A stretch of DNA of 64,000 nucleotides from Chrysomallon squamiferum (GCA_012295275.1 CM022678.1:17788278-17852277), one strand, 5' to 3'. Numbered from the stretch's first letter, positions 1 to 11,835 are shown. Notes: generated from the sequence alone by a model not told the origin. Program-made: numbers and translations.

Positions 1-703
1 TTTTCAATCCTTAAATTTCAAAGCTCATAAATAATAAAAACAAATTTTGTTGTTTAGCAAATGTTTTTTCTTTGTTTTTCTCACACTAATATTCTGTATC
101 TCAAAACAATATTTTATCACAATTTCACTGACAAATGTAAAATAGACTTGGATGTGATAATCAATGCAGAGTACTGACTCAAATCTCACACTTGGTTATG
201 TATGCATTGTACAAATCATTATTTACCCCCTCAGTGTTCCATAAAACAAATGAAGTCAAAGTAAATTTGTGGGATTAATTTTTACCATTACATGCCAACA
301 TTCACCACTGTTTTCAAATGGGTGAAAATGTTGGATAAAGTCTAAAGTTACCATAACCCTTATAAAAGAAATCTGCAGAGATTTACAAAATATTTATTAA
401 TTTGGGCTAAGTTTAAGTGTAAGAAATTTACAGGAATCCTAGTCACAAAATGAAAATTGGATTCAGTAAATTGGATTATGTCTGTATATTATATGTATAT
501 GTATATATCAAAACCTTTTAGTGTAGCCACATAGACAAATTTTTATTATTAAAATATGGGTAATTATATATATATATGTTTCATATATATGTGGCATTAT
601 TTTTATTATTTTTATTATCAAAATAAATTCATATTTACAAGTTTGTGGTAATGAAGAAGATAAAAAAAAATGTTATTCACTAAGTTTTATTACTGGAATC
701 TAC
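1..703. other. A+T-rich non-coding stretch, probably intron of the RING gene
   Basis: No convincing coding exon is visible. The sequence is A+T-rich with short TA runs around 489-590. Because the RING exon to its right ends in a splice donor on the minus strand and no further exon is recognisable here, this is best read as the start of that gene's first coding intron. Confidence 0.5.
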
Positions 704-1002
704 CTGTACGTGTCGACAATTCTTAGCAGGGCAAAGTTTGTTGACAGACCAGCCACACCCTTCCCGTCTATGTTTGTGTTCTGTCGACACTCTGGACAGA
801 TGATAAACGACGTCCACTGGTTCCTCCACTTCTGTGACCTGTCTCTGCCAGACTGGACCAAGCTGACCATGCAGTCGTGGCAGTAGGTGTGCATGCACTG
901 CAGAACCTTTGGGTTGGTGTACAGTTCCAGACACACTGCACACGTGAGATCCTGCGACAACGTGTCTGCCGTGGCCATCGTTGATGTTGTTTTTAACTAC
1001 GT
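704..1002 (-). CDS. First coding exon of a RING-finger (TRIM-type) E3 ligase gene
   Basis: Seen: a minus-strand frame starting with ATG at 978 encodes a C3HC4 RING finger, with C13, C16, C28, H30, C33, C36, C61 and C64 in the expected order. The exon ends at 704 in a donor (CAG|GTAGAT), just before an in-frame stop. An acceptor (ctttcag) lies at 1003-1009, so the 5' UTR is spliced. Known: an N-terminal RING of this form, followed by B-box and coiled coil, is typical of TRIM proteins, which are E2-dependent ubiquitin ligases in cytosol or nucleus. Only the RING exon is in the window and the rest must lie to the left, so the TRIM assignment and the substrate are inference. Another RING protein class is possible. 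Confidence 0.8.
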
Positions 1003-1058
1003 CTGAAAGACAAAGTATGAAATTGAAGAAATTACTGAATTAACTGTTTTATTTCATC

Positions 1059-1094
<36 letters not shown>

Positions 1095-2685
1095 TTATTT
1101 TTTAATTTATATATTTATTTATTATTTTTTAATTTTTTTTTTTTTTAATATATTTGGTATTGGGGAAGAGAGGATAACTAGTGCTATTCTCTCTCAAGGC
1201 TGTCTGGGTCAATATCACAGAAAGGTGTTGCTGTCGACTGTTTATTCTTAGCCAACCATGTGATTTTTCTAAAGAGCAAAGGTGCTCTGATGAAAAGTAT
1301 GAGTTTGGGAGTGTAAAGTCAGTCTTAGGCAGACTGGTCTGTGTTGATTATCCTGAAATCACACGTAGTGTATGATGAATAGTGTAGGTAGCTGCTACTG
1401 AATCCTGTTGTTTTCATTTAAATCAGTAAAGATACACTAACCTAATTAACCAGGAAATGTCAACAAGGGTTAGCTTGTGTCTGTGGCGACGGGTTAAGTT
1501 GAACAACACCACAACTTGCTCAACATTGGTTATCGAAACTTGAGTTTTGGAGCACTTCATCAGTTTTGTTGTAAATAATAACACTGGAACTATAATGAAC
1601 TAGGAGATAGGCTAGTCTAAGGTTACACAAGATTAAATTAACTATGTCTACTGATCATGTTTCTGACTGGACTGGACTGTTTACAGCATCTTTATTAAGC
1701 ATGTTTACAACACAGCGATGGATGCCTGGATGTTTTTTCATCCAGATAATCCACGTGAAAGTTGCAGGAAAGTTATATTAAAGCACCACATTGCTAGGGT
1801 TGATGTTGTAGGCAATGATGATGAATTTGAGATGTATTCTTTCAAATGGTAGTTATCTGAAGATGTTTTATTTATTCCAAATTCACAGAACCAATCTTCA
1901 TTCTCCTGGGATGATATCATCCATAAACTTACCAAGTCAAAGACTACTGGGGAATCTGTTTAGATGCAACCATAAAAAAAAAAATGCAAGTTGTCTACAG
2001 TCTTACCTAATGCACATGAATGTAGCCACTGGTTATTTATTTTTGGAAATGTAAATAAAAAATAAAATAAAATAAATAAAAAGTCACATAATAAAACAGT
2101 GTCACTCATTACATATGTGTTGGTAAGAATGGGTTTTTTTTTTTTTTTGGCATCTACATCACTTATCACCATTAACTGGCGTCGGTGTTAAAAAAAAAAA
2201 TTGATTGGTTTGACTAATCTGTAGTTTATATACTTTTATATCACTTTTTTAATAATTTTAGAAGAAAAAAAAAAGTTGCAAAATTTTCAGTAAAACATTA
2301 ACTAATAAAGGAAAGATCCAAACTGCAATATGACATAGTGTTGTTGTTGTTGTTAGTATTCATCATGGTGTTTTAGATTAAGTACATTCATTGCATTGAT
2401 TACGTCAGCAACATCTGGACACGTGGGTGTGTCAAAAAATGCACATAAATTGTCATTTATATCAAAAATAAATTTTAAAAACATATAATAGTAATAATTC
2501 TTATAAACCAGACTATGGCTTACTTTCTTCCAGTACTTCTGCAGATGATACAGAATACAAAAATAAACACTTTAGCTATTAAAAAATAAAGAAAAGAAAT
2601 ACAAAATAAAACATGGGGGGAAGGGAGTATAACTGTATAGGTATTTTTAGTAACGTTTGATATGTCCTGAAATTTCCTTTACAGA
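1003..2685. other. Non-coding, A+T-rich; TTTA microsatellite
   Basis: A (TTTA)n run occupies about 1058-1130, followed by T-rich low complexity. Short open frames on both strands (for example at 1181-1375 and 1738-2054) show no recognisable domain or splice structure. I see no gene here. Confidence 0.5.
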
Positions 2686-2752
2686 TTATGGAGCACCGAT
2701 GTTCAAATACAGCTCGCCATCGATTTCACGGACTAATAGGAAGGTTAGGAGT
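2686..2752 (-). CDS. Possible orphan 3'-terminal exon, product unknown
   Basis: On the minus strand a good acceptor (polypyrimidine tract then ccag) precedes 2752. A short frame of 21 codons then ends with TAA at 2686-2688, and its peptide ends in LYLNIGAP. The splice signal and codon pattern suggest a terminal exon. No partner exon was found upstream on the minus strand. It cannot belong to the RING gene, whose start codon lies further downstream on the same strand. It may be a fossil of another gene or chance. Confidence 0.25.
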
Positions 2753-3529
2753 CTGGAAAATAAAAACCATGACAAGTCGTGAATGTTAACATTAGCCCTA
2801 CAGTTTACCGAAACGTTAACCTTTAGTACAGATAACAGTAATACAGTAATATAAAAATGTAAGAACTATTCAGACATAAAAACAATTTCACAGAATGTAA
2901 ATAAAAATGTTTATTAGGTTAGGATGATTATGGGTGCGGTTGTAAAATGTACTCTTACATCGACGTAAAGTGAGTTGATAGACTGGCACTAAGAATAAAG
3001 TAATAGCACTCGGAGACAAGGTTTCAGTTGAGAAAAGGCGGCAAGTTCAAATTTTGTGATTTTGTTCCAGATCTGGTCTGGATTTCACGAAATCCGAAAA
3101 ACCGACATGAAGAAAACGATGGTCAAGAGAAGAATTTAAAAATTAATGCAGAAAACTGTAGTTTGCTGTTTATATTTGTCGCTTCTTAGCAGTGGTTTTA
3201 CTCAATATTGGTCTTGATTATCATTATTTTTGTTGTTCCGGTGTTAATTCTGGCTCGTAAATTCAGATCAAAGTACATTATTTTTTCGAAATTTTGATGT
3301 TTTATTATTATTATTATTTTTTTTTTTTTTTTTTTTTTTGATATTAGAACAAATATTTGAAGAAAAATAAAATAAAATAAAATAAAAACATGCTTCAATT
3401 ATCTTTAGAGAAAATAATTTTTCACATGCATATTTAAAAAGATGGGTAAACACATAGTATGTTTTCTAACAACAAGGAAATAAGATTCTCATGGAAACGC
3501 CGGAAAGAAAAAATACTAGTTGCTGTGCT

Positions 3530-3573
<44 letters not shown>

Positions 3574-3889
3574 GGAAATGTTTGCATTAACTACTTTAAA
3601 TAATGCTTTCTTAATGTCTAACAAAATTACCACGTAATGATATCTGCTCACTGGTAATAGAGTAATTTAGTTTGATTAAAACCTGAAATGGGGAAAGTAT
3701 ATAAGAAAGTTATAAGAAAGAATAGGGAAAATAACCACAATATGACATAATAACAATCATAATAACAACAACAAAAGTAGTGAGGGTGATGACAATAATA
3801 ATAATAGTAACCACAAAAAATAACAGTAGCATGATCACAACAGCAACAACAACAACAATACTGCTGCTACTACTACTACTATTACTGAC

Positions 3890-3933
<44 letters not shown>

Positions 3934-4742
3934 TGAATTTTCAAACCGGACAGTATCCAGATATGAACTTAGGTACAGGGAGATAAACTTTGTATCGAAC
4001 GTGACTCGGATCTCGTGCAAATATCACATCTGTTATGTCATGTGACCGTTTTCCTTAGACGGGTCAGTTTGTTCTATTATTAAAATAGTGCGACTGATAA
4101 ATACGATATTCTTTCTTCTGACCTCACCTAATTTTAGGCTTTAGGGCCTCCTCCGAAGTGAACAGAGCCTTTTTTTCTCTAATCTTTGGACTAAGCAGCC
4201 TCATGGATAATATGACCCTGACTCCTACCCCGTCTGCTCATTTAGATATAAATAGTTTGTTTAATGATGAAGATGTGAAGGAAAATTCACTCTTGTTATC
4301 AAAGTTGTGAAGTGGGCGGTTAATGCACGTAGAGAGGAAAGAAAAAGCAAACTGGCGTTTAGTTAAACACCAACAAAATACGCCCCCCCCAAAAAAAAAT
4401 CAGTTATGGAACTGTAACTGGTAACAATACAGATTGTAACGGGTAATTGGCACTATTATTTATTTATCTAGTTAGTTATTTTATTATATTTTTATTACTA
4501 TTATTATAATTTAACAATAACAAGCAATAATAAATGAAATAAATAAATAAATAAATAAATAACTGCAAAACAAAATTAAAAATTAAAAAAAGAAGAAAAA
4601 TTGGACTATTTTCTTATCACACCCATAAATGCATCAAAAAAATAAAATAAAATAAAATAAAAATTCGAAAGACAATGACCGCCTCGGACCAGTGTGTTCT
4701 AAAATAGAATTCGTTATGGAATGGTCACCAGATAAGCCTCGA
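2753..4742. other. Intergenic; ATT/AAT microsatellites and poly-T
   Basis: The region holds a long T run at about 3316-3339, (TAA)n at about 3530-3573 and (AAT)n at about 3890-3930, each within low-complexity sequence. A 35-codon frame at 4203-4310 stands out but is not recognised (see findings). No other coding evidence. Confidence 0.5.
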
Positions 4743-4749
4743 TGTGAAT

Positions 4750-4785
4750 CACGTGATCTCGGCCACGTTTTTCAGTCTATAAATA
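4750..4785 (+). promoter_or_regulatory. Core promoter of the C1q gene: E-box and TATA box
   Basis: A perfect TATA element (TATAAATA) lies at 4778-4785, 58 bases before the start codon at 4843, which puts transcription start near 4808-4815 and leaves a very short 5' UTR. A palindromic CACGTG E-box lies at 4750-4755. TATA-box promoters are common for inducible, secreted-protein genes. No experimental start site is visible. Confidence 0.6.
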
Positions 4786-4842
4786 CGGGTGCCAGTGTTT
4801 GGGAAAAGATTCTCGCTCGGTGTTTTAAGACGCAGCAACACT

Positions 4843-5583
4843 ATGGAGGTACGCGCGTTCAAATCCACGCTGTTGATCGTACTCGTTACAAGCTACGTCA
4901 GTGTTAACTATGGCATGCTCGTGAACGGAGATCAGCCTTCTACAAAGGACGACATCTCTTTAGTACTCAGACTTGTTGCCCGGATTCACGCTCGCCAGGG
5001 GGAAATCGAAAACGAGTTCAGTCTGATAAACAGCACGATGATTCAGCTGACCGGCGACAACGTTGATCTGAACAACCAGACGTCTGTGCTGGCATCAAAC
5101 GTCAAGTCCCTAGCGTCGGAAAGCGCCATTTTGAAACAGCAGCTTAAGAAACTAAACGAAACGATCACGAACCTTTCCAACAACCAGAAAGCGACGGCCA
5201 CAGACGTGGCGCCGCTGAAACAAAACGTGACGTCGCTGGTTGCCAAGACCGACGAACTGCATGCGAAGTTTTTGGATTTTAACAGGACGTTGGCTACCGT
5301 GCAGTCCGCGAGCGCTCAGAAAGTAGAAAAACTCTCTAAAGACATGACGTCGGAGCTCGCCTCGCTCAGGTCTGAGAACTCTGACCTGAAACACCAGCTG
5401 GCGGAACTACGTCACAACGTCAGCTATTTGTCAAAACCTTCCGCTCCCCATTCCCGGGCGACGTTAACGTGACGAAGGCTGACGTTGAAAAACTGAAACA
5501 AGAGACCATGCTCATCAAAAATGAAGCCTCGCAACTTTTAAATCAGATCATTGAAGTGAAAGGCAGTGTACGCGCTTTGGAAG
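4843..5583 (+). CDS. C1q-domain protein, 5' exon: signal peptide and coiled coil (frameshifted)
   Basis: The start ATG at 4843 fits the TATA box. Residues 1 to about 24 are a basic-hydrophobic signal peptide, so the protein should be secreted. The rest is a long coiled-coil-like region rich in Leu, Lys, Glu and Asn-X-Ser/Thr sequons. The main frame hits TGA at 5470-5472 after 209 codons, yet the coiled-coil pattern continues in another frame from about 5448 to the donor at 5584 (AAG|GTAAGC). One base therefore appears to be lost in the C/G homopolymers at about 5440-5465. It is either a sequencing error or a real lesion that removes the C1q head. Outgoing phase is 1, matching all three C1q exons downstream. 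Confidence 0.85.
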
Positions 5584-5613
5584 GTAAGCCGTTTCTCCTC
5601 CTCCTCCTCCTCA

Positions 5614-5666
<53 letters not shown>

Positions 5667-6996
5667 TTTCTACTACAACAACTACTACTACTACTGCTAC
5701 TGCTACTATAATTACTACTATTATTGCTATTACTACTACCACTGCTACTACTGCAACTACAACTACTAATACTAGTAATACTATTGCTACCACTACAACT
5801 ACCATTCCTATTACTTGTAATACTGTTACTACTGACAGTTGCTGGAAGTAACATTTGTGTTACTCTACAACAATCACAAACACTACTGTTATATTTCAAC
5901 TACTACTATTACTATTGCTATTACTACTGCTGCTGCAGTAACAGCGACAACAACAACTACCATTACTATTACTGATACTTTTACTACTACCATTACTACC
6001 GCTACTCCTCTACAACTTCAACCACTACTCCTACTACAACTTCAACCACTACTACTGCTGTTTCTTCTACCACTACTACTACCACCACCACCACTACTGT
6101 ACTACAGCTACTACTACTAATATTTTTGCTATTCAATCTACTGTTGTTACTACTACTATTACTACTTCCACTACGATTACAAGCAGTAGCATTAGTACAA
6201 CCAATGCCTTTACTAACATCATTTATGCCACTCATTTACATTATCATCCAAGTATCATTAGTACTACATTTCTGTACCATTACTTACTAATAGTACCACA
6301 CTGCTTCTAGTATTGCTATCTCTGCTACTAAATCTACTACTGTAAGATTAAAATAATCACCATTATTGCTGCTGTTACTCCAAAGTATCCACTTTTGTCA
6401 CTCCGATCTCTCCTGCTAGTGTTGTTCTTTAAATCGGTATCATAACCTATAACAATAATCAGGTTATCTATCGAAGCATTACAGTCAAACCGCAATTACC
6501 AGAACATCAGTTATTCTCAACCTAACAGTTTCAAGTTCAGGTGAATATTTCGTTATGTGTACTGTGCGTAACACAGAACTTGTGACCAATACTTACGCTG
6601 CTGGTTCGTATTTTGTTTAAAACGATTAAAAGTGAATCCCAGTTAATAAGAACAAGCAAAATTTAATAGTCACGTGAAAAACGTGTTTACCGACAGTGAT
6701 AAAGATAACATGATTTTGTTTTCAATGTGCACGTGTGAACTGTGTTGTTTTTGTTAATTATTATTATTATTATTATTCATGTTTTTATCTCAATTCGTTA
6801 CACGTTAAATAATGTTGATGTACACACACATACACACACAACAAACACGCATTTTAAAGCTTGACGAAATCAGTGGTGTCTTTATCTGCGAGTACGTATC
6901 TTGTACAGTTTATTTTCGCAATTTTATTTAGATATTTTGGAGTCTCAGAACATTGCCATATTCTATCAGAAACCAGCTTTTAACCTAGTTTTTGCA

Positions 6997-7040
<44 letters not shown>

Positions 7041-7074
7041 TTAAACATTAAAGTTATTTTTAAAGAAATTACAT

Positions 7075-7126
<52 letters not shown>

Positions 7127-7236
7127 TGTAACATATATATTTCGCGGAAATAAATAAATATATATATACAAACTTTAATTTATATAATCTGCCCTTAACA
7201 GAAACAAACTGAAAAAGTTTAATTTTGTTTTTGTAG
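5584..7236 (+). other. Intron 1 of the C1q gene, filled with CTA/TAC and ATT repeats
   Basis: The intron starts with a canonical donor and ends with an acceptor (tttttgtag) at 7228-7236. It contains a degenerate trinucleotide tract (next entry), (AAT)n at about 7000-7036 and (ATT)n at about 7079-7123. Frames seen here come from the repeats and are not coding. Confidence 0.75.
5594..6345 (+). repeat. Degenerate (CTA/TAC)n microsatellite tract
   Basis: Starts as nearly pure CTA repeats (about 5611-5665) and degrades into TAC, CAA and TTA variants until about 6345. The plus strand is very poor in G throughout, so long open frames appear on both strands without being coding. Confidence 0.9.
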
Positions 7237-7646
7237 GGCATCATGGCAGAGAGATAATGTTTATGGCAATGTTCGACTTCGATCAGTACCGCGTCGCTAA
7301 AAACATCCCCCTCGTCTTTAATTACGCCCCTTTGAACGTCGGCAACGGTTACAACACGATCACGGGGAAATTTAAGGCCCCGTTGGCAGGGGTTTACATG
7401 TTCTTTGTTCAAATTCAAAGTCGAGTTGAGGGACTAGTGTACGTTGACGTTGTTAAAAACGGACATAATGTAGCAGAAATTTATTCAGCTTTGGAAACCG
7501 GAAAGCGAGACGAAGCCGGAAGTACGCACGTTATGTTGAGGCTAAACGCCGGAGATGAAGTCTGGGTGATCAGGAGAGGAAACGCTGATGCTTATTATGG
7601 AAATTACAGAAGTCACTTCACGGGATTTCTCCTACCTGACCAGTAG
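7237..7646 (+). CDS. C1q domain exon a (3'-terminal, with stop)
   Basis: The exon begins after the acceptor at 7235-7236 with two bases completing a codon (incoming phase 1) and ends with TAG. It encodes about 135 residues that cover a full C1q/TNF-like jelly-roll. Visible family features are the GNGY and GKFKAP motifs, then GVYMF, a central KNG, GDEVWV, and the terminal YRSHFTGFLL. Secreted C1q-domain proteins trimerise through this head and bind carbohydrates, microbes or other ligands; molluscs have large C1q families. It follows the coiled-coil exon in phase. An AATAAA signal sits 29 bases after the stop. It is the most divergent of the three heads here. Confidence 0.9.
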
Positions 7647-7674
7647 ATGTGTTAACACTGAAAATAATGATAAT

Positions 7675-7680
7675 AATAAA
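7675..7680 (+). terminator. Polyadenylation signal AATAAA after C1q exon a
   Basis: A canonical AATAAA lies 29 bases downstream of the exon a stop, supporting use of exon a as a true last exon. The surroundings are A+T-rich, so chance occurrence is possible. Confidence 0.45.
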
Positions 7681-8989
7681 ATAAATTTAAGCAGAAATAA
7701 ATTCATATCCAATGTATAAATATATAAATATATATATATATATAAATTATATACAGTTTTTTTATATATAATAATATAGTTATACATATGTTTTCTATAC
7801 TTATGCAGATGTTTTTATATTAAAAATAAGCAAGAAAAGCAAGCATAAACGAAGCGGCAATATCAAAAGACAAGGAAATGAAGAGAGAAACTAAAAATAG
7901 CTAAAAGAGATAACACACACACACATACATGCACACGCACATACACACACATACATATACACATTTTTAGTAGTTCGCAGAGTCGGAATGGGTTCAAAGA
8001 TCAGTCCTTCTGATCCACTTAGTGATTTATTTCACGTTCCAGCTGTAGCCTTGTTATTCTGATTTACGGTGTTTTGGAATTCGCTTCTAGAAAATTCCTA
8101 GCTTTATATACATCTTCCTACAGATAGGAAAACACATACCTCAGTGTTTTATTACCAATTTTCTGGCACCGTCTAGACCGGGAAATAACACAACATGAAG
8201 GCATCTCGAATAAAGTTGGTTAACTGTTACTACATTCTGACATGACAATTGATTATTAAGATTATTCTTGTTGTGTTCTTGTAGTTCTTTTTTTTGGGGG
8301 GGGGGTTTAGGCATTCCCCCCCCCCTGTTTTCAGAGATCTATTATTAATTCTGTCGAAACGTAATACAGATCAGTTCAAGCATCCACGACATTTTCTATT
8401 CATTTGCTGAAGATTAATTAAAAGAAGGCTCGACTGTTCGTTCGTTTGATCGATGTTAAACCGAGGCATATCTAACTAGATTAGTCGTGATTAGCCTTAC
8501 TGCAGCTCTACAGTTCCAAGTGACTATTTTATTTGTTCATAGAGACCAGTGTTTGCTGTTTTATTGAGATTTGTTTTACAATAACAACAACAACAAAAAT
8601 ATTAAAAATTAATCATTTTGGCATCACTATCGTCATAAATGGTTTCTTTTTTTTTGTTTTCTTCTGCTCGATGGATTACATTTTTTAAAATTTATTTATT
8701 ATATTTAATGTTGTTGCTGATGATCATGATGGTATTGTTGCTGATGTTGTTGTTGTTGTTACTGTTGTGGTTACTGTCATTATTAGCAATAGACTGGTCT
8801 CCAATAAACCAGCATTAAGCAAAAAATTAAAAAAGTGAAAAACAAAATTCATAAAGGTTATTTTAGATCAGCCACCCCAAATAAACTTTTATCATTTGGC
8901 TATACTTGTTGTAAATAAGATTGTAAATGAGCTACTCAGGCTTGCTTTCAAATGCATGTAACGTAACTATTGCATTTCCATCTTTTCAG
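7681..8989 (+). other. Spacer between C1q exons a and b
   Basis: Holds a TA-rich run (about 7718-7770), a CA-rich run (7913-7960) and G/C homopolymers near 8290-8328. I find no signal-peptide or coiled-coil exon that could serve as a separate 5' end for exon b. The stretch ends in an acceptor (atcttttcag). Confidence 0.65.
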
Positions 8990-9399
8990 AAGCAAGAAAT
9001 AAATCAGTAATGTTTGTTGCCCGGTTTTCCAACAATCAAACTAACGTTCCAAACAACACAGCCCTCATTTTTGACACAGCCGAAATTAACATCGGAAACG
9101 GATATGACGTACACTCGGGAAAGTTCGTTGCTCCGGAGTTCGGTGTTTACATGTTCCACGCGCAGATACAAAGTCTGCGCAGCGGAACTGTCTACGCTCG
9201 CATCCTGAAAAACGGAATCGACGTCGCAGAAATTTACACAGCTCGAGAAAACAGCAAACGAGACGAAGCCGGCATCACGCACGTGATGTTGCTGCTGGGG
9301 ACGGATGACGAGGTGTGGATGCAAAGAAGAGGAGAATCCAGCACCTACTACGGCGGCTTCAGAAGTCATTTTACGGGATATCTCATGAAGACATTCTGA
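8990..9399 (+). CDS. C1q domain exon b (3'-terminal, with stop)
   Basis: Acceptor at 8988-8989, incoming phase 1, stop TGA at 9397-9399, and exactly the same length (410 bases) as exon a. It encodes a complete C1q head with GNGYDV, GKFVAPE, GVYMFHAQIQS, KRDEAG, THVMLLLG and RSHFTGYL. By eye about two thirds of residues match exon c, and fewer match exon a. No private 5' exon is visible, so it is probably joined to the coiled-coil exon at 4843-5583 as an alternative last exon. A separate gene whose 5' part was lost is the alternative. Confidence 0.88.
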
Positions 9400-9655
9400 A
9401 ATGGAAACGAGTCTAAAATACAAATAATGTTCACATATCGATATCGTTTTATTTATTTATTTATAATTGTTTTTTATTTATTTTTTTTTTTTTTTTTTTT
9501 AAACTTTTAACAGTAGTATTTGTTTGGTTTTTTCTTTCACCTTGTTTAATTAATTAATTTATTTATTTACTATTATTAAATTACAGCAAAACAGAAGTAA
9601 TAACGAAAATACCACAACGAAGCATGAAGACAAACATATAAACAAACAAACAAAC

Positions 9656-9687
<32 letters not shown>

Positions 9688-11327
9688 AAAATGATATGAC
9701 ACAAAAGATTCGTTCATTTATTCTTTACTAGAATGAAGAAAACAGGTTATATTTAAAGAATCATGTTTTTAATCTTCGATAGAGGAAATATGCTGCTGTA
9801 TAATAATTATGTGTGTCTGTATGTACGTGTGTGTGTGTATCTGTATGTATGTGTATGTGTGCGTTCAGTTAGCATCTGTAATGTGCTGTCCGACTTCGTG
9901 TACTGTAGAAATTTACTATTACCTCTAACACTGTTACTACGTCTGCCTTTACTGAATTTTCTATTTCATGCTGCTTCAACCTTTACCACTCTACCAGTCA
10001 GTTGTACTGTATTACCACTGCTATTACCAAACCACTACAAATACTTTGAATACTACTACTACTACTGTGAGTTGTATTACTATCACTACTACAGTACTAC
10101 TCTGTTACCACTACTACGACTAAGATACTAGTACTACTAGTATAACTGAAGTATAGAATTACTTTTTGTGCTGGTTATACCAATACTACAAGTACTATAG
10201 TACCATTACCACTGTACTACAGTTTGCTACTGGTTTACTGTAACTGTACTACTACTAAACAATCTTTACTACAGTTACTGCTACTATCATTACCTTACAC
10301 TATCTTTACTACTATTACTACTACTGTCATTACCTTACACTATCTTTACTACTATTACTATTATTATCTTACACTATCTTTACTACAATTACTGTCATTA
10401 CCTTACACTATCTTTACTACTATTGCTACTACTATCATTACGTAACACTATCTTTATTACTATTACTATTACTATCTTACACTATCTTTACTACTATCAT
10501 TACCTTACACTATCTTTACTACTATTACTACTACTATCATTATGTAACACTATCTTTATTACTATTACTATCTTACACTATCTTTACTACTATCATTACC
10601 TTACACTATCTTTACTACTATTATTATTAATATCACAACCTTACACTATCTTTACTACAGTTACTACTACTATCATTACGTAACACTATATTTACTACTA
10701 TTACTACTACTATCATTACCTTAAACTATCTTTACTACAATTGCAACTACTATCATTACCTTACACTATCTTTACTACAATTACAACTACTATCATTACC
10801 TTACACTATCTTTACTACAATTACAACTACTATCATTAACTTACACTATATTTACTACAATTACTACTACTATCATTACCTTACACTGTCTTTACTACAA
10901 TTACAACTACTATCATTACCTTACACTATATTTACTACTATTACTACTACTATCATTACCTTACACTATATTTACTACAATTACTACTACTATCATTACC
11001 TTACACTGTCTTTACTACAATTACAACTACTATCATTACCTTACACTATCTTTACTACTATTACTGCTACTATCATTACCTCTTCTACCGCTACTACTAC
11101 TACTACTACTGCTCTTGTTTTTGTTTGTTGTTGTTTTGTTTTGTTTTTTGTTTTTTTTTATAATTTCTATCATTACCAATGATAGACAATTTATCCTCTT
11201 TTATTATTCGTTTACTATATAACAGTTTGCAGTTGAACAGTTCCTTTTTTCTTCTTCTTCTTTTTTTTTTTTTTTATATATATATATACATATATATATA
11301 TATTTTTTTTTTTTTTTCTTTTTCCAG
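9400..11327 (+). other. Spacer between C1q exons b and c, mostly tandem repeat
   Basis: The first part holds T-, TTTA- and AAAT-rich low complexity and a GT-rich patch near 9813-9860. From about 10020 to 11110 it is a TAC-based minisatellite (next entry), then T- and TA-runs to the acceptor at 11326-11327. Frames here are products of the repeat and no 5' C1q exon is present. Confidence 0.7.
10270..11095 (+). repeat. Minisatellite with a 40-bp unit
   Basis: From about 10740 units of 40 bp follow one another closely, each made of TATCATTACC, TTACACTATC, TTTACTAC and a variable TAC-rich end. The left part (10270-10740) has shorter, more diverged units. The plus strand is nearly free of G. The array lies in the presumed intron before C1q exon c. 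Confidence 0.9.
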
Positions 11328-11743
11328 AGGCTAAAAATAGATCAGTGCTGTTTATGGCTCGTTTTTCCAAAAATCAGACTGAGGTTCCAAGCGACACCGC
11401 TCTGTTATTTGACGTCACCGATGTGAATTATGGGAACGGATATGACGTCGGGACCGGAAAGTTTGTAGCGCCTTTGACGGGTGTCTACATGTTCCACGCG
11501 CAAATACAAAGTCATGGCGCAGGTGTGGTTTATGTGCGAATGCTGAAAAATGACGTTAACGTTGCTGAGATATACACAGCGAAAGAAAACAACAAAAGAG
11601 ACGAAGCCGGGAGCACTCACGTGATGTTGTTGTTGGGAAGAGGAGAACAAGTTTGGTTACAACGAGTAGCAGACGCCAGCAAATATTACGGCGGTTTCAG
11701 AAGTCACTTTACCGGGTATCTTCTGAAAGCGTTTGCGCATTAG
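11328..11743 (+). CDS. C1q domain exon c (3'-terminal, with stop)
   Basis: Acceptor (tttttccag) at 11319-11327, incoming phase 1, stop TAG at 11741-11743. It encodes a full C1q head with GNGYDVG, GKFVAPLTGVYMF, KRDEAGSTHVMLLLG and RSHFTGYLLKAF. It is closest to exon b, indicating that b and c arose by exon duplication after splitting from a. An AATAAA lies at 11830-11835. Like b, it lacks its own signal-peptide exon and could be spliced to the common 5' exon. Confidence 0.88.
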
Positions 11744-11829
11744 AGTAAGCGCCACTAGTCTTGAAACTGTCGTTTCGTTTCTCTCAACGTTATTCCCGCT
11801 TACTGTTAATTATGAGCAAGATGAATATG

Positions 11830-11835
11830 AATAAA
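11830..11835 (+). terminator. Polyadenylation signal AATAAA after C1q exon c
   Basis: AATAAA 87 bases after the exon c stop, a reasonable distance for the 3' end of the longest C1q transcript. Confidence 0.45.

Noticed and set aside
5543-6235. Several frames of 60-118 codons with poly-Tyr, poly-Leu, poly-Ser or poly-Val on both strands
   Set aside because: Products of the trinucleotide tract in the C1q intron.
10224-10683. Plus-strand frames through the TAC minisatellite
   Set aside because: Open only because the repeat lacks stop codons; no exon signals.
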